This document shows, one piece after another, positions 1 through 7,724 of a stretch of 64,000 nt of DNA. The stretch spans positions 248,001-312,000 of the forward strand of contig NZ_JBGFFE010000002.1 in the NCBI RefSeq assembly GCF_041224415.1. Direction: 5' to 3'. Numbering within the stretch: the first letter of the stretch is position 1; every line of letters starts with the position of its first letter. The DNA comes from Clostridium_B lapidicellarium (GTDB lineage Bacteria; Bacillota; Clostridia; Clostridiales; Clostridiaceae). The notes beneath the pieces were generated by a model. That model made no database searches and was not told the DNA's origin. It saw nothing but the letters and a program-made list of their open reading frames with translations. The position numbers and the translations under genes are program-made.

Positions 1-397
1 AATCCTCGTCATTCAACTGTTTCCCCGTGGTAGATAATTTGCCCAAATTATAACAAAAATCTCCAGTCTGACTCAAAAATTTACTGGTATCAGATATAGT
101 AGGCTGATCCACTGGAAGGGAATGCAATTTATCATTGGCTATACCAGAATACCTAAATATTTCTTCAAAAACAACTATGGCCTGTTCTCTTGAACCGACT
201 ACGGCCGCCTTTGTCAAATTCACTCTTATATTTTGTACTGCATCTATAAGTTCATACATGCTTTTGCCATATTCACCCTGGAGATAATTTCTATAATCAT
301 TCCTTTCCAAAGTCATGAGAACTGCAAACGTACTTGAAAAGACAACAATTAAAATCACTAATGCCGTGTATATGATTCTTTTTTTCGTGATTTTCAC
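1..397 (-). CDS. ypeB: Germination protein YpeB, N-terminal part (cut by window edge)
   Basis: This is the first ~132 codons of a minus-strand gene that runs off the left edge. A GTG start at 397 follows a GAGAGGTGG ribosome site. The product begins with a basic tip and one membrane segment (about residues 7-27), then the soluble stretch MTLERNDYRNYLQGEYGKSM, typical of YpeB. YpeB is needed for assembly and stability of the cortex-lytic enzyme SleB in spores and is usually encoded beside sleB, which would lie to the right in the reading direction of an upstream gene; here the upstream neighbour is instead a divergent glycosyltransferase. The identification rests on the N-terminal third only, so the C-terminal PepSY repeats expected in this family cannot be checked. 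Confidence 0.75.
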   Translation of the reverse strand, partial: MKITKKRIIYTALVILIVVFSSTFAVLMTLERNDYRNYLQGEYGKSMYELIDAVQNIRVNLTKAAVVGSREQAIVVFEEIFRYSGIANDKLHSLPVDQPTISDTSKFLSQTGDFCYNLGKLSTTGKQLNDED

Positions 398-632
398 AGA
401 GCTCCACCTCTCTTTTACAACGAATTTCACACAAAGACCGGTATACTTTGATATTTATTTATATTGTCTGCATTTATTCAATTGTTATGTATTATAAGTT
501 TAATAATGTTCACAAAAGCCAATACTATTTGATGATTATTATTAATTTTTTCTTAAATGTTTATTAAATGAGTTTATTATTTTTGCTACATTTTATATAA
601 TGAGATTACATACTTAATCAGAAGGTGATTAG

Positions 633-1874
633 ATGAACATTTTAATTCTCTCAATTTCCGCCGGTGGAGGACACGGCAATGCAGCTGAAGCATTAAAAAG
701 TTACATATCCCTGAGAGATCCAGCATCAAACGTAAGAATTGTTGATGCCTTAAAATATATAAATCCCATAATAGACAAGGTAGTAATAGGCAGTTACTTA
801 AAGTCACTCAAAGTATCTCCTTCTTTATACGGAAAATTATACAGCTATTCAGAAGGCGATTACACAATTACAACCACAATAAGTTCAAAACTTATTGAGT
901 CCCTGACCTGTAAACTACTTCCCCTTATAAACGAATATAATCCTGATATATTGATATCGACTCATTCCTTTGCCACAGAAATGCTGTCTGTATTGAAATC
1001 AAAATATCATATATGCATACCCTGTATGTGTATAATTACTGATTATTATCCGCATACTTCCTGGCTGCATCCATATATAGATGCTTATGTGATTTCCAAT
1101 AAGAACATGATAAAAAAGATGATATCAAAGGGAATACCTAAAGATACCATATATAATTTCGGTATACCCGTTAAACCGGAGTTCAATATAAATTACAATA
1201 GACATGATACATTGAAAAGCTTAAAATTATCCCAATCTAAATTCACTATCCTAGTTATGGGCGGAAGCTTGGGCTTAGGTAAAATAGCAGACATATATAA
1301 ACAACTGGATAAGGTCAGTGAAGACATTCAAATAATAATTATAACGGGGAAAAATAAAAAGCTCTATTCAGAACTTTCAAAAATCAAGATGTCTTCTTCT
1401 AAAGAAACTCGAATAATAGGCTTTACCAATCAAGTAAATAAATATATGCAGGCCAGTGATCTCCTTTTGACAAAACCAGGAGGGCTTACTATTGCAGAAG
1501 CACTGATATGTAAAATACCTTTGGGATTTTTTTCTCCTATACCTGGCCAAGAGGAAAAAAATGCACAATTTTTATTGAAAAATAATCTGGCTGTAAATTT
1601 AACCGATATAGGGAAATGTAGAGAAAACATTGAAAAACTTCTTAATTCCAGGGAAAAGCTCGAAATAATAAGTGGAAATTGCAGCAGATTTGCAAAACCA
1701 TATGCGGTAAATGACATATTTAATCTTATGAACTGGCTTATAGAAAACAATTTAGCCAAAAAAAATTTAACCGGAAATAGGATAATACACAATAAGGACA
1801 ACATTAAGACATTTTTTAAATCAGCAGAAGAACATTTTGTCAAAACTGCTCAAAAACTATTTGCAGGAAATTAA
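633..1874 (+). CDS. Processive diacylglycerol glucosyltransferase-like (UgtP/MGDG synthase family)
   Basis: The protein (413 aa) has the MGDG-synthase N-terminal fold signature SAGGGHGNAAEA at residues 8-19 and a GT28-type C-terminal half with GGSLGLGK (~209) and the nucleotide-sugar site KPGGLTIAEA (~281-290). Members of this family move glucose or galactose from a UDP-sugar to diacylglycerol at the inner membrane face, making membrane glycolipids or lipoteichoic acid anchors. The ATG follows an AAGGTGAT ribosome site. It is a single plus-strand gene between ypeB and spoIIR. The last ~35 residues are basic and not part of the usual core. The exact sugar and acceptor cannot be read from sequence. 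Confidence 0.85.
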   Translation: MNILILSISAGGGHGNAAEALKSYISLRDPASNVRIVDALKYINPIIDKVVIGSYLKSLKVSPSLYGKLYSYSEGDYTITTTISSKLIESLTCKLLPLINEYNPDILISTHSFATEMLSVLKSKYHICIPCMCIITDYYPHTSWLHPYIDAYVISNKNMIKKMISKGIPKDTIYNFGIPVKPEFNINYNRHDTLKSLKLSQSKFTILVMGGSLGLGKIADIYKQLDKVSEDIQIIIITGKNKKLYSELSKIKMSSSKETRIIGFTNQVNKYMQASDLLLTKPGGLTIAEALICKIPLGFFSPIPGQEEKNAQFLLKNNLAVNLTDIGKCRENIEKLLNSREKLEIISGNCSRFAKPYAVNDIFNLMNWLIENNLAKKNLTGNRIIHNKDNIKTFFKSAEEHFVKTAQKLFAGN

Positions 1875-1896
1875 TTGATGCAATATGTAATTATAA

Positions 1897-1926
1897 TACA
1901 GGTGATGTCTGAAAATCTCACCTGTA
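1897..1926. terminator. Hairpin between convergent genes
   Basis: A nine-base-pair stem (TACAGGTGA with TCACCTGTA) lies between the ends of the glycosyltransferase gene and spoIIR. There is no strong T run on either side, so termination is likely but not certain. It could serve both strands. Confidence 0.5.
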
Positions 1927-1940
1927 CTGTAATTTTCAAA

Positions 1941-2597
1941 TTACATTTTTGAAATTTTATAACCCATATCTTTCAATATTTCTAATAATTTGAACTTCAA
2001 CTTTATATCTTTTTTATTCACTCCGAGGGAGGAATTATCCACCATCTTATATTCTTCCGGTGTCAAAACTTTTTTCATTTCATCTTCCGTTTTTTTATAG
2101 GAAACTTGTCCCTTTGTAATATCAACAAAACACAGAGGAGGAAACATGACACACCACCAGTTTTGTCCCTGTCCACTGCCTATAATTATTCTGTACGCCT
2201 CATATTTTCCCGGTGGTAGAGTTATATTCCCATAAGTTTTTATGGGAAAATTCGTCTCAGACAAAGTGCTGTTCACTTTATAACTGTAACCCTCTCTTCT
2301 TATCTCATTATTAGCTATCTCCAATATCCTGCTGTCATTTTCTTTTAAAATTTTTCTAGATTTATTTATATCTTCTGAATTTTCCAATTTAGGAGCTATG
2401 TACTCCAGAACCCTATCTCTAACTCTTAATTTAAGAGCTTGATCACTTCCTGAATCACTATTTGCTATAACATGAAATCTTATTATTCTGGATGCCATAT
2501 CCTCCTCCACATTTTTATTTTTTATTTCAAGGAAAACGGAATTTGCAGCAAATATACTCAAAATGCCTATAATAAATACAAGCAAATACTTTTTCAT
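1941..2597 (-). CDS. spoIIR: Stage II sporulation protein R
   Basis: The protein (218 aa) starts with a hydrophobic export segment (residues 3-22) and contains the SpoIIR signature RIIRFHVIANSDSGSDQALK, followed by a conserved C-terminal half ending in a short basic tail. SpoIIR is made in the forespore under sigma-F and is secreted into the intermembrane space, where it triggers SpoIIGA to process pro-sigma-E in the mother cell. The ATG is preceded by GGGGTG. It sits 85 bp downstream of the gerA-type operon on the same strand; that gap is AT-rich and I found no convincing sigma-F promoter in it. Confidence 0.9.
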   Translation of the reverse strand: MKKYLLVFIIGILSIFAANSVFLEIKNKNVEEDMASRIIRFHVIANSDSGSDQALKLRVRDRVLEYIAPKLENSEDINKSRKILKENDSRILEIANNEIRREGYSYKVNSTLSETNFPIKTYGNITLPPGKYEAYRIIIGSGQGQNWWCVMFPPLCFVDITKGQVSYKKTEDEMKKVLTPEEYKMVDNSSLGVNKKDIKLKFKLLEILKDMGYKISKM

Positions 2598-2682
2598 GAT
2601 TTCACCCCATCTTTTATAATTATTTTCAATTTACTAGTAATTATTGACATATATTTGAGTTATATTCACTGCAATTTATATT

Positions 2683-4938
2683 TTATTTCGTTACGCCGAT
2701 CCTCCTTATATTCGTATTCACATTTATATTTACAACTGCATTTTTATATGTGTCATTCCAGTCATTTTTTACCTGTTTCCATAAAAACGGATGATATTTT
2801 TCTATATATTCCCTAAAGCCTATAGGATCTACTTGAAATTCCCTCTGTGTGGATTTTATCACACTTTTACATTCCTTTCCTATAGACTCATTGAAATACT
2901 GTTGAATTTGATTCAATTTGTCTACAGACAGCGTTTCATTACCAGTGTAATAGTTCTTTATCTGACCCTCTATATACAGATGCACATCAAATACTAACCT
3001 GCCGTTTTCCTGAAGCACCCTTATCTTTCTATCAGTATTATCAATTCTTATATCCACCGGATGACCCTCTAAATATATCATTTTTTTCCCGCCTTTTAAA
3101 ATTCCTTTCAGCAATTCTATATTGGAGGTTTGAACTGAATTAAAAGTCCCTTTTTGTGCAAAATTTTTTATTATAAAAGTACCTGATATTTTTATATTTT
3201 TGCTATCTTTATCAACAACAATTCTGGGAACCATGCTATTCCCGTTCTCACTCATCTGAACTAAAAAATCATTTAAAGTTACAGGAACAACTGTATTATC
3301 CTTAAGATCACTTTCCACCATACCCAATATATAATTTTCCGCACTCGTTTCTATGGGCATATTAAAAGTCACATATTTTTCCGCATCCCCCTCCGACATA
3401 ACTATATACATATTCCTATTTAAAGAAGGTTCTCTTTGAAGATAATCAATGGCCTCTTTTACCGCATCAGGGTATTTCATCAGATTTTCACCCAATATCA
3501 ACAATTTAGTATGGCTAAATCTCATGGATCTGCTGCTCTTAGCTATGGCATTACTAACTGCATCTTGAATCGAATATCCATCAACACTTATATATTTATC
3601 CTTAGACACCCCGCCTTTACCCGGTTCCAATTTACTTAAATCCGGTATTCCAAAAGTTACATGAAATTTTTTTAGATCTATGGAAGTCAGCGGATCCGTA
3701 GGCTTCATGTCCCTGAATTTTTTCTTTTTTGCTATATCAACTCCTGCATCTATCCCAATTATAGATACCAATTCAGTTCTCTCTATTTCAACTTTATCCC
3801 AGCATCCAGTCAGTAAAGTACATATCAGAAGCAAAGACATAATTTTATTTACATTTCCTTTTTTTTTGGCTTTACCAAATAAAAGCAGGACAATTGGCAG
3901 TATAATTAAACTATATATAAAAAGCGGAGGTATAAATTTATTGCTTATGGCATAGAGCTGCGCTATATTCTGGGGATATAAAGCTATCATATATATTATC
4001 GGAGCTATCAAAGCCGATGAAAGTTTTACGTCACCCAGCCTGAATACATCTTTTACTATATCGGATGACAAATAATATATATTTGAAAAAGTAGTAAAAT
4101 AAAATATAACCCAAAGAGCCATAACTACTCCTTCCCATCTTTCTATAAAAGCTCCTTCTACATTTATGGAATTTATCATAGTTATGGTAGGCCATAATAG
4201 AATTTTAGTCTGTTCTTTGGAAAAAATAGCCAGAGAAAATACAACAATTATAACATAAAAAATTGTTATAAATAAAATGCTTTTTACAATTGCCTTATTT
4301 ATACCGGATTTATTTTTTATAAACGGCCCTATAATATATATTATTTCTATCCCGGCAAAATTATAAATTGCACTTTTAAGTGCAGTTATATAAACATAGG
4401 GTTTATTAGTAAATATGGGTAAATTATTGGTAAAATCAGTTTTATTTAAAGTAAACAGAAATATCAGACCTATTGATATGAATAATATCCAGAAAGAAAC
4501 TTCATTGAACTTTATCAGATTTTCCAGTTTACTCCTTACAAGATAAATTCCTAAAAAAATAGTTACAATTACTAAAAATTCCGTGGGTGTCTTTTCCAAA
4601 AGATACATCTTTATAACTTCTATAAATATTCTCATTCCAACTGATATGGTAAATATATTATACACTGCAAATATAACGGCTAAAATCCCCCCGAATATTT
4701 TCCCGAAATTATTTTCAAGTATTGTACTCAATTTGTTATATCCATTGGATTTTATTGTCCTGTAGGCAATATAAATCAAAACGTAAGCCAAAAAACCTGC
4801 TGCCACAGTAACAACCGACCCGTCGGTGCCGACAATACTCACTACTTCCCTCGGGTATGAAAATACACCTACACCTATAACAGTCACTATTACAGTAGAA
4901 AATATTCCAAATACGGTTATGAAATCCATATCTCTCAC
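2683..4938 (-). CDS. Germinant receptor permease (GerAB) joined in frame to lipoprotein subunit (GerAC)
   Basis: One open frame of 751 codons holds two complete germinant-receptor subunits. Residues 1 to ~360 are a GerAB-type amino acid permease-like protein with about ten membrane segments. Residues ~367-751 are a Ger(x)C lipoprotein with its own signal peptide and lipobox (SLLLICTLLTGC) followed by WDKVEIERTELVSIIGIDAG. Each part has the normal length of a separate gene. The join is GCC followed by nine A and then GG (3859-3867 on the plus strand). Dropping one A would give AKKKEM and a TAA stop, so the permease would end normally and GerAC would start at the ATG of residue 367. The frame may therefore be a true fusion, a slippage site, or a sequencing indel. 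It lies just downstream of the GerAA subunit gene. Confidence 0.85.
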   Translation of the reverse strand: MRDMDFITVFGIFSTVIVTVIGVGVFSYPREVVSIVGTDGSVVTVAAGFLAYVLIYIAYRTIKSNGYNKLSTILENNFGKIFGGILAVIFAVYNIFTISVGMRIFIEVIKMYLLEKTPTEFLVIVTIFLGIYLVRSKLENLIKFNEVSFWILFISIGLIFLFTLNKTDFTNNLPIFTNKPYVYITALKSAIYNFAGIEIIYIIGPFIKNKSGINKAIVKSILFITIFYVIIVVFSLAIFSKEQTKILLWPTITMINSINVEGAFIERWEGVVMALWVIFYFTTFSNIYYLSSDIVKDVFRLGDVKLSSALIAPIIYMIALYPQNIAQLYAISNKFIPPLFIYSLIILPIVLLLFGKAKKKGNVNKIMSLLLICTLLTGCWDKVEIERTELVSIIGIDAGVDIAKKKKFRDMKPTDPLTSIDLKKFHVTFGIPDLSKLEPGKGGVSKDKYISVDGYSIQDAVSNAIAKSSRSMRFSHTKLLILGENLMKYPDAVKEAIDYLQREPSLNRNMYIVMSEGDAEKYVTFNMPIETSAENYILGMVESDLKDNTVVPVTLNDFLVQMSENGNSMVPRIVVDKDSKNIKISGTFIIKNFAQKGTFNSVQTSNIELLKGILKGGKKMIYLEGHPVDIRIDNTDRKIRVLQENGRLVFDVHLYIEGQIKNYYTGNETLSVDKLNQIQQYFNESIGKECKSVIKSTQREFQVDPIGFREYIEKYHPFLWKQVKNDWNDTYKNAVVNINVNTNIRRIGVTK

Positions 4939-4979
4939 CTAATCACCTCTTTGTTTAGCGCAGCAGCCATTTAGTTAAA

Positions 4980-6437
4980 CTATCTCTGTCTTATTTTATC
5001 TCCGGTGTTCATATACTTTGGTCTTTTTTTCAAAAATCTGATAGGAGCTCTAAAATACATATCTTTAAAATCATTGGCATTTTCATTCACCATAGGAGCT
5101 AAATAGGATACTCCAAAGCTTTTTAGCTTTATCAGATGCACCAGAGTAATTACAAGTCCAATCATAATTCCATAAAGCCCTGCTATAGCTGCTGCAATTA
5201 TAAGTAAAAATCTAACCAGTCTAAATGCGGAGGTCATCTCATAATTAGGGGTAGTAAAATTCGTTATAGCAGTAACAGAGACTATTATTATCATTATGGG
5301 ACTTACTATCCCAGCTTGAACTGCAGCTTGACCTATAATCAAGCCTCCCACTATTCCAGTAGTGGCACCTATGGATTTTGGAAGCCTTGCCACGGACTCT
5401 AAAAGCAAGGCAAAGCTCAATTCCATGATTATGGCTTCCACAAAAGCTGGAAATGGTACTCCTTCTCTCGAGGCAGCAATAAAATATGCCAGTTTGGTAG
5501 GTATTATCCCTGTATGGAAAGAAGTAACAGCAACATAAAAAGCCGGCATTATCAAAGTTATTATTATAGAGATGAACCTTATTATTCTTATTGTTGAACT
5601 ATATATCCACCTTTGATAATAGTCATCCGGTGACTGAAATAAATTTGCCATAGTGGTGGGTACTATAATTGCAAAGGGCGAATTGTCTACCACTATTGCG
5701 ATCCTTCCCTCATATAATGCGGATGCCACTACGTCAGGTCTTTCAGTACTCTGAATTTGTGGAAAAAAAGACCATTTATTATCCTCAATAAGCTGTTCAA
5801 CATAGCCGCTGTCTAAAATGGCATCTATTTTTATACTATCCAGCCTTTTCATAAGTTCCTTTAATGCGCCCTCATTTACTATGTCATCTATATATACCAC
5901 TACCACATCGGTTTTGGATCTTACACCCAGGGGCTTTGGTACAATCTTAAGTCTTGTATCCCTTATCCTCCTTCTTATCAAAGCCGTATTAAATCGCAAA
6001 GTTTCAGTAAATCCATCCCTGGAGCCCCTTAATACCGTTTCACCTGAAGGTTCAGCTATTCCTCTTACAGGCCAGGCTCTGGTGGCAAGTACATAAAAAC
6101 TTTTCATACCTTCAAGAAGCATCAGTGTTTCACCAGATAAGACAAGATCAATTCCCTTCCTTAAATCAACAATCTCTCGCATATCAGATACAGTTATCAA
6201 CCTCTCTTTTACCATTCTTACATCTTTTACATACCTGTACCTGTTCATAAGTCCCCTCAGCAGATCATTTAAAAGCATTTTGTCCCCCATGCCGTCTATA
6301 TATACTATTGCAGCTTTAATTTCCCCTATATAAAATTCCCTAAAAACCATATCCGAGTTATCTTTGAATAATCTTTTCAAGTATTCTATATTTTCATCAA
6401 CTTTAGAAGATATAAAATTTCTCACTTCTTCCTGCAT
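4980..6437 (-). CDS. Spore germination protein, GerAA family
   Basis: The protein (485 aa) has the GerA layout: a soluble N-terminal half with the PVRGIAEPSGETVLRGSRDG segment near residue 125, then a membrane half with several helices (about 285-440) and a short basic C-terminal tail. GerAA-type proteins form the receptor complex in the spore inner membrane with a GerAB permease and a GerAC lipoprotein and set nutrient-triggered germination in motion. The AB and AC parts are encoded immediately downstream, 41 bp away, so the three subunits form one transcription unit. The receptor's germinant cannot be predicted. Length and start (ATG) fit the family. Confidence 0.9.
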   Translation of the reverse strand: MQEEVRNFISSKVDENIEYLKRLFKDNSDMVFREFYIGEIKAAIVYIDGMGDKMLLNDLLRGLMNRYRYVKDVRMVKERLITVSDMREIVDLRKGIDLVLSGETLMLLEGMKSFYVLATRAWPVRGIAEPSGETVLRGSRDGFTETLRFNTALIRRRIRDTRLKIVPKPLGVRSKTDVVVVYIDDIVNEGALKELMKRLDSIKIDAILDSGYVEQLIEDNKWSFFPQIQSTERPDVVASALYEGRIAIVVDNSPFAIIVPTTMANLFQSPDDYYQRWIYSSTIRIIRFISIIITLIMPAFYVAVTSFHTGIIPTKLAYFIAASREGVPFPAFVEAIIMELSFALLLESVARLPKSIGATTGIVGGLIIGQAAVQAGIVSPIMIIIVSVTAITNFTTPNYEMTSAFRLVRFLLIIAAAIAGLYGIMIGLVITLVHLIKLKSFGVSYLAPMVNENANDFKDMYFRAPIRFLKKRPKYMNTGDKIRQR

Positions 6438-6453
6438 ATGTATTCATCTCCTG

Positions 6454-6648
6454 TCAAAAAGAATAAATCGAAAAGGCATACAGCAAAGTTGAAAGTATAA
6501 AAAAAAGTATGCCGATTATTTTAGATTTCAAAGCAGTCTTCTTTAAATTTTTTCTTTTAAACTCCTTAGGATCAATAAATACTAAAAAAAATCCCTGGAT
6601 TATCATAAGTATAAAAAAATATTTATTAAATAAGTGAATAATATTCAC
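6454..6648 (-). CDS. Small two-helix membrane protein heading the ger operon
   Basis: This 64-aa protein has two hydrophobic segments (about residues 9-24 and 43-62) separated by a lysine-rich loop. It is 16 bp upstream of the GerAA gene, so it is probably co-transcribed. Small membrane proteins of this kind are seen at clostridial germinant-receptor operons (I recall the name CLC_0170 family; not verified here). In Bacillus, some receptors have a small GerD- or D-type modulator subunit, so a role in tuning the receptor is possible, but this is inference. The ribosome site GAGGGAG precedes ATG. Confidence 0.65.
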   Translation of the reverse strand: MNIIHLFNKYFFILMIIQGFFLVFIDPKEFKRKNLKKTALKSKIIGILFFILSTLLYAFSIYSF

Positions 6649-6680
6649 ATATTCTCCCTCTTTCCATTTCTCACTTAATT

Positions 6681-6712
6681 TAGAATGGCTCTAAATTATT
6701 TTCTACTTATTC
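6681..6712 (-). promoter_or_regulatory. Possible sigma-G promoter for ger operon
   Basis: The -10-like CATTCTA (6681-6687) matches the sigma-G pattern, and GAATA (6708-6712) resembles its -35. The spacer is 20 bp, two longer than usual, which lowers confidence. A perfect palindrome AATTTAGA/TCTAAATT (6677-6697) overlaps the -10 and could be an operator instead. Confidence 0.3.
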
Positions 6713-6746
6713 CAAATTATTTATTCACAAAATTATATCTTAATAC

Positions 6747-6781
6747 AAAAAGACTGCCCCAAATCACACTTTGAGACAGTC
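6747..6781 (-). terminator. Intrinsic terminator after ispE
   Basis: Read on the minus strand, a GACTGTCTCAAA / TTTGGGGCAGTC stem (6752-6781) with G-U pairs is followed by TTTTT. It lies 14 bp beyond the ispE stop. Confidence 0.8.
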
Positions 6782-6794
6782 AATCAAAAACACT

Positions 6795-7640
6795 TCATAT
6801 TGTCCTCGTAATAAAAGTTTCCTTATATTTAACCTTCATTTTATCATAACACTCCTGAGCTTTTAACATATCATCGAAAAAAGCAAAAATGCTTGGACCA
6901 CTTCCACTCATTAATGTTCCCAATGCTCCAAATCCAATCAATTGATCTTTTATCTGTTTTAATACAAAATGTTTTTTTAAAGTTACATTTTCAAGAACAT
7001 TTTTCATATTTTCACTTACTACTCCCAATCTGTCTTTACGAATAGCATTTATAATCAAGCCGGTATTGGGATGTTTTATTATCTTACTTATATTCAGGTC
7101 TTCATATACCTCCTTAGTGCTAACTCCAAAAGGTGGTTTAACCAATATCAATATATGATCCCTGAAGGGCTTAAGCGGGGTTACTATTTCGCCTATTCCC
7201 TCACACAATGCAGTACCCCCTATTATACAATAGGGGATATCTGTCCCTATATTTAATCCCAATCTAGCTAATTCACCATCATGTACCCCAGGTAAATACA
7301 TATTTCTCATGGCTTTCAATACCGCTGCAGCATCTGCACTCCCACCAGCGAGTCCTGCCGCCACAGGTATATTCTTGACAATATTAATATTTACCCCACT
7401 TCTTATACCATACTTATTCATGAATAATTTTGCTGCCCTATATGCCAGATTCCTATTATCACAAGGTACATAGCTCTTATTACAAGTTATATGTATACCG
7501 CTTTCAGTTCTACATATTTTTAAAACATCGTACAAATCTATAGTTTGCATTATCATTCTCAAAAGATGATATCCGTCATTTCTTTTTCCGATTACATCCA
7601 GAGAAAGGTTTATTTTTGCATAGGCTTTTAATACTTGCAT
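6795..7640 (-). CDS. ispE: 4-diphosphocytidyl-2-C-methyl-D-erythritol kinase
   Basis: The product is a GHMP kinase with the opening LKAYAKINLSLDVIGKRNDGYH, the ATP-binding loop PVAAGLAGGSADAAA and the late motif LMSGSGPSIFAFF. IspE phosphorylates the 2-hydroxyl of CDP-methylerythritol in the non-mevalonate isoprenoid pathway. I placed the start at ATG 7640 because family members begin right before the AYAKINL motif; an in-frame TTG at 7670 would add ten residues but has no ribosome site. Length (281 aa) is normal. Upstream lies the cyanophycin synthetase gene, separated by a 31-bp AT palindrome; a functional link is not expected. Confidence 0.93.
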   Translation of the reverse strand: MQVLKAYAKINLSLDVIGKRNDGYHLLRMIMQTIDLYDVLKICRTESGIHITCNKSYVPCDNRNLAYRAAKLFMNKYGIRSGVNINIVKNIPVAAGLAGGSADAAAVLKAMRNMYLPGVHDGELARLGLNIGTDIPYCIIGGTALCEGIGEIVTPLKPFRDHILILVKPPFGVSTKEVYEDLNISKIIKHPNTGLIINAIRKDRLGVVSENMKNVLENVTLKKHFVLKQIKDQLIGFGALGTLMSGSGPSIFAFFDDMLKAQECYDKMKVKYKETFITRTI

Positions 7641-7669
7641 TTCAACTTTCACTACCTTTAAATTTGTCA

Positions 7670-7700
7670 ATTCTAAAATATTATAATACTATTTTAGAAT
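7670..7700. repeat. AT-rich inverted repeat between cphA and ispE
   Basis: Ten-base arms ATTCTAAAAT and ATTTTAGAAT are perfectly complementary around an 11-base loop. There is no T run, so it is not a standard terminator; it may be an mRNA processing hairpin or a protein site. Confidence 0.5.
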
Positions 7701-7724
7701 TAAAGCTACAATTTTAATTTTTCC

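Noticed and set aside
1430..1843. Minus-strand open frame inside the glycosyltransferase gene
   Set aside because: It is antisense to a clearly conserved protein and has no ribosome site or known motif.
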